Assembly: GCF_028682635.1 (NCBI RefSeq)
Contig: NZ_JANHLK010000004.1
Location: forward strand, 62,001-126,000
Direction: 5' to 3'
From: Pseudomonas putida
GTDB taxonomy: Bacteria; Pseudomonadota; Gammaproteobacteria; Pseudomonadales; Pseudomonadaceae
DNA: 64,000 nucleotides
Shown here: positions 30,884 through 39,324 of the stretch, in pieces
Numbering within the stretch: position 1 is the first letter of the stretch
Layout: each line of letters starts with the position of its first letter
The notes under the pieces: generated by a model
Told to the model about the DNA's origin: nothing
The model's database searches: none
What the model saw: the letters and a program-made list of their open reading frames with translations, nothing else
Program-made: the position numbers and the translations under genes

Positions 30884-32065
30884 TTACTCCAAGGCGGAAG
30901 CCGGGCCGAAGAACTCGTAACGGCTCTGCTTCTCTGGCACACCCAACGCCTTGAGGTGACGCTTGACCGCCGCCATGAAGCCCTTCGGCCCGAGGAAGTA
31001 AGCGTCCAGGTCGCGCTCTTCGGGCAACCAGGCGGCCAGTTGTTCCTGGCTCAACATCCCAACCTTGTGCGCCGCCGGGCTGACGCCGTCATCTTCGGCA
31101 TAGCAGTAGAACCGCTTGAGTTGCGGATGACGCTCGGCCAGCCCGTCGATCCAGTCGCGGAAGGCGTGGACGCTGCCATTGCGCGCGCAGTGGATAAAGT
31201 GCACCGGCCGCTCGGTTTGCAACGCTGCTTCCAGCATCGCCAGGGTCGGGGTGATGCCGACACCGCCGCTGATCAGCACCAGCGGCTTGTCGCTGGCGCT
31301 CAGGGTGAACTCGCCCGATGGCGGGAACAACTGGATACTCGCCCCTACCTGCAGTTGATCGTGCAAATGATTGGAGGCCCGACCACCGGTTTCACGCTTG
31401 ACGCTGATGCGGTACTGGCCCTTGTTCGCCAAGGCCGACAGCGAATAGTTGCGACGGATCTCTTCGCCATCGAGGATCAGTTTCATGCCGATGTACTGGC
31501 CTGGCTCGGCGGCCAGAATCGGCCCCTTGTCGGCCGGTTCGAAATAGAAGGAGGTGATTTCCGCACTCTCCTCGACCTTGGCCACCACGATGAATTCCCG
31601 CGCCCCGCGCCAGCCGCCCGGTGCCTGCTCTTTCTGGTCGTAGATGCTTTTTTCGGCACCGATCAGAATGTCCGCCAGTTGCCCGTAGGCCGCCGCCCAT
31701 GCCGCGATCACCTCCGGGGTGGCGATCTCTTCGCCCAGCACTTCGGCGATTGCACGCAACAGGCACTTGCCGACAATCGGGTAGTGTTCCGGCAGAATCT
31801 GCAGGGCCACGTGCTTGTTGATGATCTTGGCCACCAGGTCGCCCAGTTGGTCGAGCTGATCGATGTGGCGGGCGTACATCAACACACCATTGGCCAAGGC
31901 GCGCGGCTGGTCGCCGGAAGCCTGGTGGGCCTGGTTGAACAGCGGACGCACTTCTGGATACTCGGACAACATCATGCGATAGAAGTGGGTGATCAACGCT
32001 TCACCACCGCTTTCCAGCAGCGGCACAGTGGATTTGACGATGGCACGGTCTTGAACGCTGAGCAT
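30884..32065 (-). CDS. hmp: Flavohaemoglobin / nitric oxide dioxygenase Hmp
   Basis: Oxidises NO to nitrate with O2 and NAD(P)H in the cytoplasm. The 393-aa length is standard. Start is MLSVQDRAIVKS at 32065 (CAGGAGT upstream); the longer frame adds 29 residues with no family similarity. The globin domain has Tyr29, Gln53 and the proximal haem ligand His85 (KHVALQ). The reductase part shows the FAD motif RRNYSLSA and the NAD motif SGGVGITPTLAMLE. It is divergent from norR. Confidence 0.96.
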   Translation of the reverse strand: MLSVQDRAIVKSTVPLLESGGEALITHFYRMMLSEYPEVRPLFNQAHQASGDQPRALANGVLMYARHIDQLDQLGDLVAKIINKHVALQILPEHYPIVGKCLLRAIAEVLGEEIATPEVIAAWAAAYGQLADILIGAEKSIYDQKEQAPGGWRGAREFIVVAKVEESAEITSFYFEPADKGPILAAEPGQYIGMKLILDGEEIRRNYSLSALANKGQYRISVKRETGGRASNHLHDQLQVGASIQLFPPSGEFTLSASDKPLVLISGGVGITPTLAMLEAALQTERPVHFIHCARNGSVHAFRDWIDGLAERHPQLKRFYCYAEDDGVSPAAHKVGMLSQEQLAAWLPEERDLDAYFLGPKGFMAAVKRHLKALGVPEKQSRYEFFGPASALE

Positions 32066-32110
32066 AGAGTGACTCCTGGGCAACGAGGGTTTCTTAACAG
32101 TTGCCCTATG

Positions 32111-32130
32111 CTTATCAGTTTCCGTGCCAA
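32111..32130 (-). promoter_or_regulatory. Candidate sigma-54 promoter of hmp
   Basis: On the minus strand TTGGCACGGAAACTGATAAG offers a strong -24 element (TGGCACG). The -12 element is imperfect (CTGAT, GA in place of GC). It lies about 46 bases before the hmp start, downstream of three NorR-like sites, as expected for a NorR-dependent promoter. Confidence 0.5.
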
Positions 32131-32155
32131 GAATTAAAACCATATAAATCAATGA

Positions 32156-32207
32156 GTTAATGACACAGTAGTCATATCGACACAGCGTGATCTATAGTCA
32201 CATCGAC
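32156..32207. promoter_or_regulatory. Three GT-N7-AC sites (NorR enhancer) between hmp and norR
   Basis: GTTAATGACAC (32156-32166), GTCATATCGAC (32171-32181) and GTCACATCGAC (32197-32207) each fit the GT-N7-AC core known for NorR. Three such sites are also the number found in the E. coli norR-norVW region. They lie between the hmp promoter and the norR start. Confidence 0.75.
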
Positions 32208-32221
32208 TACATGGAGTCACT

Positions 32222-33784
32222 ATGACTGCAAAATCCCTGTTAACCGCCCTGCTGCCCCTGGTCTCCGACCTGTCCCGTGAACTCCCCGAAGGCGAGCGCT
32301 ATCGGCGCCTGCTGGAAGCCATGCGTGCCCTGCTCCCTTGCGACGCGGCCGCCCTGCTGCGCCTCGATGGCGAATGGCTGGTGCCGCTGGCCGTCGACGG
32401 GTTGAGCACCGACACCCTCGGTCGGCGCTTCAAGGTTAGCGAACACCCACGCTTCCAGGCCCTGCTCGGCAGCACCGGTCCCACCCGGTTCGCCGCTGAC
32501 AGCGACCTGCCTGACCCCTATGACGGCTTGGTCGATGGTCTCGATGATCACCTGGAAGTCCACGATTGCATGGGCTGCCCGCTGTTCATCGACGAGCGGC
32601 CGTGGGGCCTGCTGACCCTCGACGCGCTCAATCCGGAACAGTTCGAACCGGTCGAGCTGGATGCCCTGGAAGCCTTCGCCAGCCTCGCCGCGGCCACCGT
32701 CAACGCCGCCGAACGCATCGAGCGGTTGAATAACCGAGTCGAAGACGAACACCAGCGCGCCGAGGTCTACCGCCAGGCCAGCGGCCAGCAACATCGCGAG
32801 ATGATCGGCCAAAGCAAGGCGCACAAACGCCTGGTGGAAGAGATCGACCTGGTGGGCGGCAGCGATCTGACGGTGCTGATCACCGGGGAAACCGGGGTCG
32901 GCAAGGAGCTGGTGGCCCAGGCCATCCATGCCGCCTCGCCTCGCGCCGACAAACCGATCATCAGCCTCAACTGCGCGGCGTTGCCCGATACGTTGGTGGA
33001 GAGCGAACTGTTCGGGCATGTCCGCGGCGCCTTTACCGGGGCGCTGAATGATCGCCGTGGCAAGTTTGAACTGGCCAACGGCGGCACGCTGTTTCTCGAT
33101 GAAGTCGGCGAACTGTCGCTGACGGTGCAGGCCAAACTGCTGCGGGTGCTGCAAAGCGGCCAGCTGCAGCGACTGGGTTCGGACAAGGAGCATCAGGTCG
33201 ACGTGCGACTGATCGCGGCGACCAACCGCGACCTGGCCGAGGAAGTGCGCAGTGGCCGTTACCGCGCCGACTTCTATCACCGCCTCAGTGTCTATCCCCT
33301 GCTGGTCCCGGCGCTGCGGGATCGCGGGCGGGATGTGTTGCTGCTCAGCGGTTTTTTCCTCGAGCAGAACCGCTCGCGCATGGGCCTCAACAGCCTGCGC
33401 CTGAGCACCGACGCTCAAGCGGCGTTGCTGGCCTACGACTGGCCCGGCAATGTGCGCGAGCTGGAACACCTGATCGGCCGCAGTGCATTGAAGGCGTTGG
33501 GTAACTGCAAGGATCGCCCGAAGATCCTCAGTTTGAGTGCCGCCGACCTCGACCTGCCCCATGCCCGTGTCGAAGCCGGCGTCGAAGTCAGCGCCGAGCA
33601 ACCCGCTGTTGTCGACGTCGAATCGGTGACGGGAGATTTGCGCGAAGCCACCGAGCGTTACCAGCGCCAATTGATCGGCGCCTGCCTGGAGCGCCACCAT
33701 CACAACTGGGCGAGCGCTGCCCGGGAGCTGGGCCTGGACCGGGCCAATCTCGGGCGGATGGCCAAGCGCCTGGGGATGAAATAG
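32222..33784 (+). CDS. norR: Nitric-oxide-responsive sigma-54 activator NorR (FhpR)
   Basis: Enhancer-binding protein of 520 aa. The N-terminal GAF domain (residues ~20-165) would hold the NO-sensing mononuclear iron. The AAA+ domain has Walker A GETGVGKE (222-229), the sigma-54 contact loop GAFTGA (269-274), Walker B GGTLFLDEVGE, and DWPGNVRELEHL. A C-terminal Fis-type helix-turn-helix follows (NWASAARELGLDRANLGRMA). The divergent hmp gene makes it the FhpR/NorR that activates NO detoxification. Confidence 0.95.
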   Translation: MTAKSLLTALLPLVSDLSRELPEGERYRRLLEAMRALLPCDAAALLRLDGEWLVPLAVDGLSTDTLGRRFKVSEHPRFQALLGSTGPTRFAADSDLPDPYDGLVDGLDDHLEVHDCMGCPLFIDERPWGLLTLDALNPEQFEPVELDALEAFASLAAATVNAAERIERLNNRVEDEHQRAEVYRQASGQQHREMIGQSKAHKRLVEEIDLVGGSDLTVLITGETGVGKELVAQAIHAASPRADKPIISLNCAALPDTLVESELFGHVRGAFTGALNDRRGKFELANGGTLFLDEVGELSLTVQAKLLRVLQSGQLQRLGSDKEHQVDVRLIAATNRDLAEEVRSGRYRADFYHRLSVYPLLVPALRDRGRDVLLLSGFFLEQNRSRMGLNSLRLSTDAQAALLAYDWPGNVRELEHLIGRSALKALGNCKDRPKILSLSAADLDLPHARVEAGVEVSAEQPAVVDVESVTGDLREATERYQRQLIGACLERHHHNWASAARELGLDRANLGRMAKRLGMK

Positions 33785-33871
33785 CACCGTGGCGCATAAC
33801 TTGCTTCCACAGCAACCTTCGCGGCGACATTCCGACGCCGCTGACTGCCCTCGGATGCGACTGACCGCTCA

Positions 33872-34621
33872 ATGAATACGACGTTTTCCTGTGTAGGCTG
33901 TGGCAAATGCTGCAATGACCACCACGTACCCCTGACCCTGCCCGAAGCCCGGATGTGGGCGGCTGACGGTGGCCAGGTGATCGTGCTGGTGGAAGCCTTC
34001 CTGAGTAATGGCCTGGGCCTGTCGGCGCAGCAACGCGAGCATGCCGAAGCGCGCTCGGCGCTGGTGCGCAGCGGCGCCTGCGAGGTTTACGTTGCCATCA
34101 CTTTTGCCGCCTATAGCACCGGTGCCTGCCGCCATCTGGACCAGGACAACCTGTGCCGCATCTATGAGCGCCGGCCGCTGGTGTGCCGCATCTATCCGAT
34201 GGAGATCAATCCGCACATTCCCCTGAACATCGCCGCCAAGGAATGCCCGCCGCAATCGTGGGAAACAGGGCCGCAGCTGATTGTGGGTGGCCAACTGGTG
34301 GACCCGGAACTGGCGCAACTTATCCAGCGCTCCCGCCAGGCGGATCGCGACGACATCCACACCAAGGATGCGATTTGCGCGTTATTGGGGATTCGTACGA
34401 CGGCCCTCAAGGGCGACGGGTTTACCGCTTACCTGCCGGACATGACCGAGTTTGCAACGATCATCGACGAATTGGCCGGGCAGACGTTACCGGTCTGGGA
34501 AAGTGAGTGGCAGTTTCATGTGTCGGGGGACGATATCGCGGGGCGCGTAATGGCGGCGGGTGCGCAGGTGGTGACTGAGCCACCCGCCGACTACGCGTTT
34601 ATTTCATTGCGGGCGGCTTGA
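33872..34621 (+). CDS. YkgJ-family cysteine-cluster protein
   Basis: A 249-aa protein with the N-terminal motif CVGCGKCCNDHHVPLT (CxxCxxCC) and a second cysteine set (TGACRHLDQDNLCRIYERRPLVCRIYP). That arrangement is typical of YkgJ/FliB-like proteins predicted to bind zinc or an iron-sulfur cluster. Function is unknown; some relatives are linked to lysine methylation or metal chaperoning. It follows norR on the same strand after 87 bases. Confidence 0.85.
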   Translation: MNTTFSCVGCGKCCNDHHVPLTLPEARMWAADGGQVIVLVEAFLSNGLGLSAQQREHAEARSALVRSGACEVYVAITFAAYSTGACRHLDQDNLCRIYERRPLVCRIYPMEINPHIPLNIAAKECPPQSWETGPQLIVGGQLVDPELAQLIQRSRQADRDDIHTKDAICALLGIRTTALKGDGFTAYLPDMTEFATIIDELAGQTLPVWESEWQFHVSGDDIAGRVMAAGAQVVTEPPADYAFISLRAA

Positions 34622-34653
34622 TGCCACGAAGGCCCGCTGGATAAACCTGAAAC

Positions 34654-34911
34654 CTAACGCTTGCCCATCGAACGGCGTGTACCCGGAGGCGCCATCCCCG
34701 GCGTCTTGGTGTGGCCATTCTTGGCGCCATTCTTGTACCACGGCTGGCTGGCGTCCTTGTTGGCCTGCAGCTCACCCGGCTTGAATGGGAACTTGAACGC
34801 CGGGATAGCGGGTTTGGTCTCGCTGTCAGCGCTGGAGTCGACGCTGCCTGGCAGCTCTGCCTGTTCGGCGCCCAAGGCGTCGGCTACCGGCGGTTGTTTC
34901 GGGGAAGTCAT
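34654..34911 (-). CDS. Small conserved hypothetical protein
   Basis: An 85-aa polar, proline- and lysine-rich product (MTSPKQPPVADALG... to GTRRSMGKR) with no membrane segment or recognised domain. I chose ATG 34911 because GGAGC lies about 7 bases upstream; the frame is open for 30 more codons without support. Its end is 32 bases from the convergent YkgJ gene. It looks mostly disordered. Confidence 0.65.
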   Translation of the reverse strand: MTSPKQPPVADALGAEQAELPGSVDSSADSETKPAIPAFKFPFKPGELQANKDASQPWYKNGAKNGHTKTPGMAPPGTRRSMGKR

Positions 34912-34986
34912 GAAAAGCTCCGGGTGATGCACACTGTGTCGGGCCCGGTCAGCGAGCCGCGAAAGTCGACAGTATAGCGGAATGGC

Positions 34987-35072
34987 AGCTGCAAGCTCCA
35001 AGCTGCAAGCGTCAAGTTAAAAGCGCTGCGGGTAGCTTTTAACTTGCGGCCTGGCGCTTGAAGCTTGTAGCT
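34987..35072. repeat. AGCTGCAAGC-type inverted repeat
   Basis: AGCTGCAAGCTCCAAGCTGC with GTCAAGTTAAAAGC on the left and GCTTTTAACTTGCG with GCTTGAAGCTTGTAGCT on the right form a long imperfect hairpin. It belongs to a different repeat family from the REPs. Confidence 0.8.
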
Positions 35073-35110
35073 TTCCCCCCCTTCTCCTGCGCCCGAAGAG
35101 CCCTTTGCCC

Positions 35111-36085
35111 ATGAAAAAGACCGTCCTCGCCTTCAGCCGCGTCACGCCAGAAATGGTTGAACGCCTGCAACAAGACTTCGACGTCATCGTGCCGAACCCG
35201 AAAAAGGGCGACATCAACGCCCAGTTCAACGAAGCCCTGCCCCATGCCCACGGCTTGATCGGGGTCGGTCGCAAGCTGGGTCGCGCACAACTGGAAAACG
35301 CCGCCCGGCTGGAAGTCGTGTCCAGCGTCTCGGTGGGCTATGACAATTATGACGTGGCCTATTTCAACGAGCGCGGGATCATGCTCACCAACACGCCGGA
35401 CGTGCTCACTGAAAGCACCGCCGACCTGGCCTTCGCCTTGTTGATGAGCAGTGCGCGCCGCGTCGCCGAACTCGACGCCTGGACCAAGGCAGGTCAATGG
35501 CAAGCCAGCGTCGGTACCCCGCTGTTCGGCTGCGACGTCCACGGCAAGACCCTGGGCATCGTCGGCATGGGCAATATCGGCGCGGCCATCGCGCGCCGGG
35601 GTCGCCTGGGCTTCAACATGCCGGTCATCTACAGCGGCAACAGCCGCAAGACTTCGCTGGAACAGGAACTCGGCGCGCAGATGCGCAGCCTGGAGGAGCT
35701 GTTGGCTGAAGCCGACTTCGTCGTCCTGGTGGTCCCGCTCAGCGAGAAAACCAGGCACCTCATCAGCCATCGCGAACTGGCCCTGATGAAGCCGAGCGCG
35801 ATCCTGGTGAACATTGCCCGTGGTCCGGTGGTAGATGAGCCGGCACTGATCGAGGCGCTGCAAAACAACCGCATCCGCGGCGCCGGGCTGGATGTGTATG
35901 AAAAAGAACCGCTGGCCGAATCACCACTGTTTCAACTGAAAAACGCCGTGACCTTGCCGCATATCGGTTCGGCCACCCATGAAACCCGCGACGCCATGGC
36001 CAACCGTGCCCTGGCGAACCTGCGCAGTGCCTTGCTGGGCGAGCGCCCACAAGATCTGGTCAACCCGCAGGTTTGGAAAGGCTGA
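35111..36085 (+). CDS. D-isomer 2-hydroxyacid dehydrogenase (glyoxylate/hydroxypyruvate/2-ketogluconate reductase type)
   Basis: A 324-aa NAD(P)H-dependent reductase of the GhrB/TkrA type. The start is ATG 35111 (MKKTVLAFSRVTPEM), not the TTG two codons earlier. The nucleotide-binding motif GMGNIGAAIARRG and the catalytic Arg (VNIARGPVVDE), Glu (DVYEKEP) and His (LPHIGSAT) are all present. Exact substrate (glyoxylate, hydroxypyruvate or 2-ketogluconate) cannot be decided, since no kgu genes are adjacent. Confidence 0.92.
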   Translation: MKKTVLAFSRVTPEMVERLQQDFDVIVPNPKKGDINAQFNEALPHAHGLIGVGRKLGRAQLENAARLEVVSSVSVGYDNYDVAYFNERGIMLTNTPDVLTESTADLAFALLMSSARRVAELDAWTKAGQWQASVGTPLFGCDVHGKTLGIVGMGNIGAAIARRGRLGFNMPVIYSGNSRKTSLEQELGAQMRSLEELLAEADFVVLVVPLSEKTRHLISHRELALMKPSAILVNIARGPVVDEPALIEALQNNRIRGAGLDVYEKEPLAESPLFQLKNAVTLPHIGSATHETRDAMANRALANLRSALLGERPQDLVNPQVWKG

Positions 36086-36093
36086 TTGAACGA

Positions 36094-36124
36094 TGGCACG
36101 TCTCTGGCTGGACGTGCCACTTTG
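36094..36124 (+). terminator. Hairpin after the hydroxyacid dehydrogenase gene
   Basis: TGGCACGTC and GACGTGCCA pair around TCTGGCTG, followed by a short CTTTG. It is a weak terminator because the T-run is poor. Confidence 0.55.
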
Positions 36125-36261
36125 CGCAACATTAAAAAAACGCTGAATTGCTATTGAAAGACGACATAACTTGCAATGCAGTCTCCGGCCGAACTTGTCT
36201 GAACAGTTATAAACTCCGAGCGATTAAAAGAGCACCAAACGTGCACTCGGAGAATACCCCC

Positions 36262-36771
36262 ATGAATAAACTAACCACCATCTGTGTGATAAGGCGGAGC
36301 AAAATACTGATTGTCTTGACAGCGGCATTGTTCGGACTGATGACGCTGATCAACAATGTCACCGACTATGCGGCATACGCCGACTATATCGGGCACATCA
36401 TCAGCATGAGCAATACCGAGGGCAACGATTCCCGACGCTACAGGGCAATCACCTCCAACATGTTTCATCATCGATTTTACTGGGCGATCATTTCGCTGGA
36501 GACCATTTTCACTTTCAGCTGCATGGCGGGAACTTATCAGCTTTACCGAAAAGTCGATGCTCCACGCCAAGAGTTTCACGAAGCAAAAAAATTCGCGATC
36601 GCTGGCCTCGTGACAGGCATCATTGTCTACCAACTTCTATACGTCACCATACTCAATGAGTGGTTTGACCTGGAGTACTCTACTCAACGTAATGCCAATG
36701 ATTGGGCACAAAGAAACATTGAATACATGTTTCTTGCCCTGATTTATCTCACCGCCGTAAAAGACAATTGA
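36262..36771 (+). CDS. DUF2165-like small integral membrane protein
   Basis: The 169-aa product starts at ATG 36262 (MNKLTTICVIRRSK) with CGGAGA upstream. Four hydrophobic segments are visible, including ILIVLTAALFGLMTLINNVTDYA and the last, IEYMFLALIYLTAV. NNVTDY, the short loop and HHRFYWAIISLETIF fit the DUF2165 family of unknown function. Base composition is clearly more AT-rich than the neighbours and codon choice differs, which suggests later acquisition. It lies tail-to-tail with the DMT exporter gene. Confidence 0.8.
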   Translation: MNKLTTICVIRRSKILIVLTAALFGLMTLINNVTDYAAYADYIGHIISMSNTEGNDSRRYRAITSNMFHHRFYWAIISLETIFTFSCMAGTYQLYRKVDAPRQEFHEAKKFAIAGLVTGIIVYQLLYVTILNEWFDLEYSTQRNANDWAQRNIEYMFLALIYLTAVKDN

Positions 36772-36780
36772 ACAGCCTGC

Positions 36781-37683
36781 TCAAGCCAGCTTTCCCGGCA
36801 CGGCGCTGGCGCTCGCCCTGGGCTTGCGAAACACCAGCACGTTGCCCAGCATGACCATCACCAGGCCCACGAGTGCCGGGGCGGTCCATTGGTAGCCTTC
36901 GGCAAACGCCGAGACATTCAGCGCCACCACCGGAAACAGTACCGTGCAATAGGCGGCGCGCTCGGGGCCCATGCGCCCGACCAGGGTCAGGTAAGCGGTG
37001 AACCCAATGACCGAACCGGGGATCACCAGGTACAACAGCGAGCCGATGTAGCGTGCGTTCCATTCCATGTCGAAGGCAATGCCCTTGGCCAGGCACCACG
37101 CACACAACATCGCCGCGCCGTAGGCCATGCCCCAGGCATTGGTCGTCAGCGGCTTGAGCCCGGCTTTTTGCTGCAGGCTCGACAGCATGTTCCCCGCCGA
37201 GAAACACAAGGTGCCGCACAGGGCCAGGCCCAGGCCGAGCAAGGTTTGCGGGCTGGCCGTGTGCCCGACCAGCTCGGGCCAGAACAACAGGCCCAGGCCG
37301 AGCAAGCCCAAGGCGCCGCCCATCAGCACATTGCGGGCGATTTTCTGGCCGAAGAACACCCGTGCATTCAGCGCATTCCACAGCGTAGCCGTGGAAAACA
37401 CCACGGCGACCAGGCCGCTGGGGATCCACTGGCTGGCGGTGAGGAAACACATGAAGTTGACACAGAACAGGCACAACCCCTGCGCCAGGCAAATCAGATG
37501 CCCGCGGCGGTTCATCACTTGCAGGCGGCGGCTGAGCAACAGGATCACGAACAGCACCAGCGCCGCCAAACCAAAGCGATAGACAATGGACACGGGAATC
37601 GCCACCACGCCCAGTTGCCATTTCAGGGCAATCCAGGTGGTGCCCCAGATCAACACAGTCAGCAGGTACAACGAAAGGTTCAT
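36781..37683 (-). CDS. DMT/EamA-family exporter
   Basis: A 300-aa ten-helix transporter with two EamA repeats, from MNLSLYLLTVLIWGTTWIALK to VGLVMVMLGNVLVFRKP. The WGTTW motif in helix 1 is typical. The start is ATG 37683; the longer open frame overlaps the divergent AraC gene. Probably exports amino acids or other small metabolites, but the substrate is unknown. The divergent AraC protein is the likely regulator. Confidence 0.92.
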   Translation of the reverse strand: MNLSLYLLTVLIWGTTWIALKWQLGVVAIPVSIVYRFGLAALVLFVILLLSRRLQVMNRRGHLICLAQGLCLFCVNFMCFLTASQWIPSGLVAVVFSTATLWNALNARVFFGQKIARNVLMGGALGLLGLGLLFWPELVGHTASPQTLLGLGLALCGTLCFSAGNMLSSLQQKAGLKPLTTNAWGMAYGAAMLCAWCLAKGIAFDMEWNARYIGSLLYLVIPGSVIGFTAYLTLVGRMGPERAAYCTVLFPVVALNVSAFAEGYQWTAPALVGLVMVMLGNVLVFRKPRASASAVPGKLA

Positions 37684-37821
37684 GACAAAGGCTCCTCGGC
37701 TAGGTGCCCAGTGTCCTGCGCCACGATGCGCCCCACTTGCATAATCTTGCGCTTTTGTCCGGCGACGGGCTGGCAGGCGAACGCCTACGGAGTAGGATGC
37801 AAGGCGTTGGAGAGAACGATC

Positions 37822-38697
37822 ATGCCCGCACTGGAAACCCTGCAAGTCTTTCAAGCCCTCAACCGCTCGCCCAATGCTCGCCTGGAGCACAGCGCCGAGC
37901 TCGGTGACGGCATGGCTGCGGCCCTGTGGAGCAACCATCACGACGCCCAGGACTACGCAGCGCCGAGTCACCACACCTTGTCCTGCTACATCGCCGGCGG
38001 CACCGGCACCTTCCGCCGTGACCAGCCCGGCACCAAGGGCGGCCCGGACAAACTGTGCATCCTGCCGGCCGAGCATCAGTCAGGCTGGGTGATCAACGGC
38101 GACATTCGCCTGGCACACCTGTATTTCAGCCCCGAGCAATTTGCCCTCGGCTGCGTCACCCTGCTCGATCGCGAGCCCCGGCAAATGCAGTTGCGCGAGC
38201 AAACCTTTCTCGATGACCCGCAGCAGGCGGCGCGCTTTCGACGGTTGATCACCCTCAATTGGCACGAACCGGGCGAACGCCTGCTCACCAGCAGCCTGGC
38301 CCACGAGATGCTCGCCCATGCGCTGCTCAGCCAGGTCGGTACTCGTCAAGGTTTGCGCCTCAAGGGCGGATTGGCTGCGCATCAGCGCCGGCAGTTGGTG
38401 GAGTTCATCGACAGTCAGTTGGCCGAGGCCATCAGCCTGGGGCAGTTGGCTGCGTTGTGTGCGCTGTCGGAGTATCACTTTGCGCGGATGTTTCGTGAGA
38501 GCTTTGGGTTGCCGCCGCATCAGTATGTGCTCGCGCGGCGACTGAGCCGGGCGCGGGAATTGTTGCGCTCAACTTCGCAGCCGTTGGGGGAGATTGCGTT
38601 GGCGTGCGGGTTTGCCAGCGCTAGTCACTTCACCAATCGATTTCGGCAGGTATTGGGGGGAACGCCTGGAGAGTATCGGCAGGCGTTTTTACAATAA
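37822..38697 (+). CDS. AraC-family transcriptional regulator
   Basis: A 291-aa regulator. The N-terminal half is a cupin-like sensor (HTLSCYIAGGTGTFRRDQPG). The C-terminal ~100 residues hold two helix-turn-helix motifs: ISLGQLAALCALSEYHFARMF, and LGEIALACGFASASHFTNRF leading to the family ending GGTPGEYRQ. Start at ATG 37822 with GGAGA upstream. It is divergent from the DMT exporter across 138 bases and probably controls it. Confidence 0.92.
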   Translation: MPALETLQVFQALNRSPNARLEHSAELGDGMAAALWSNHHDAQDYAAPSHHTLSCYIAGGTGTFRRDQPGTKGGPDKLCILPAEHQSGWVINGDIRLAHLYFSPEQFALGCVTLLDREPRQMQLREQTFLDDPQQAARFRRLITLNWHEPGERLLTSSLAHEMLAHALLSQVGTRQGLRLKGGLAAHQRRQLVEFIDSQLAEAISLGQLAALCALSEYHFARMFRESFGLPPHQYVLARRLSRARELLRSTSQPLGEIALACGFASASHFTNRFRQVLGGTPGEYRQAFLQ

Positions 38698-38844
38698 AGC
38701 AAAACCTCATAACCACCTCCAACACAATAACTAATTGTTTATCTAAAAATACAACTGAATACGACTAAACACTAGTACTTCTGACAGTACCCATCCACGC
38801 TCGGATAGATAACACTCCCCACTCAACCCAAGGAGTTTTATCCC

Positions 38845-39267
38845 ATGTCCAAAACTACAGTAGACACCCTTAACAGCGGATCAAATACCATGATGATCCG
38901 CCTTGAAAGCTACCCTGAGATCTTTACCCTTTCCAACGCCCACATGGAAAATTATAGCCCAGGCCTAATTACAATGCAGGCCGCCATGCCTGACAAAAGT
39001 TACAGCATGTGGCTTAGGTTTGACAGCTCTATCAAAGAGGGAGACATCCATTTCTCCCAAGTAGACAAGTTCTGGTTCGAGGCAAAACAGAACAATGACA
39101 GCAACGACGTCTATTCGCTCGTCCAAAGCGACGATTTCCGAATCAACGTCAAGTCAATTGATAAAGTTAAACGTAATTGCCAGCTTGATTTCCAAGTTCG
39201 CTTGCAAAGCGGATCCAGCGCTCCAACATTGTATGCAACAGGAAAAGTCAGCATTCAGGGCGAATAA
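38845..39267 (+). CDS. Orphan protein of unknown function
   Basis: A 140-aa product starting MSKTTVDTLNSGSN, with AAGGAG 9 bases before the ATG. No signal peptide or membrane segment is visible. Alternating hydrophobic/polar residues (FRINVKSIDKVKRNCQLDFQVRLQ) suggest a mainly beta structure. Base composition is AT-rich compared with the window, and so is the ~145-base upstream region. I do not recognise the family. A hairpin follows its stop. Confidence 0.7.
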   Translation: MSKTTVDTLNSGSNTMMIRLESYPEIFTLSNAHMENYSPGLITMQAAMPDKSYSMWLRFDSSIKEGDIHFSQVDKFWFEAKQNNDSNDVYSLVQSDDFRINVKSIDKVKRNCQLDFQVRLQSGSSAPTLYATGKVSIQGE

Positions 39268-39280
39268 CGTCCGATAAATT

Positions 39281-39314
39281 CACCCCCCTTGCCGATAACA
39301 CGGCAAGGGGGGTG
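39281..39314. terminator. Hairpin between the orphan gene and the TonB receptor gene
   Basis: CACCCCCCTTGCCG and CGGCAAGGGGGGTG form a 14-bp perfect stem between convergent genes. There is no long T-run, so it may act by blocking read-through rather than as a classical terminator. Confidence 0.7.
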
Positions 39315-39324
39315 TCAACCACCG

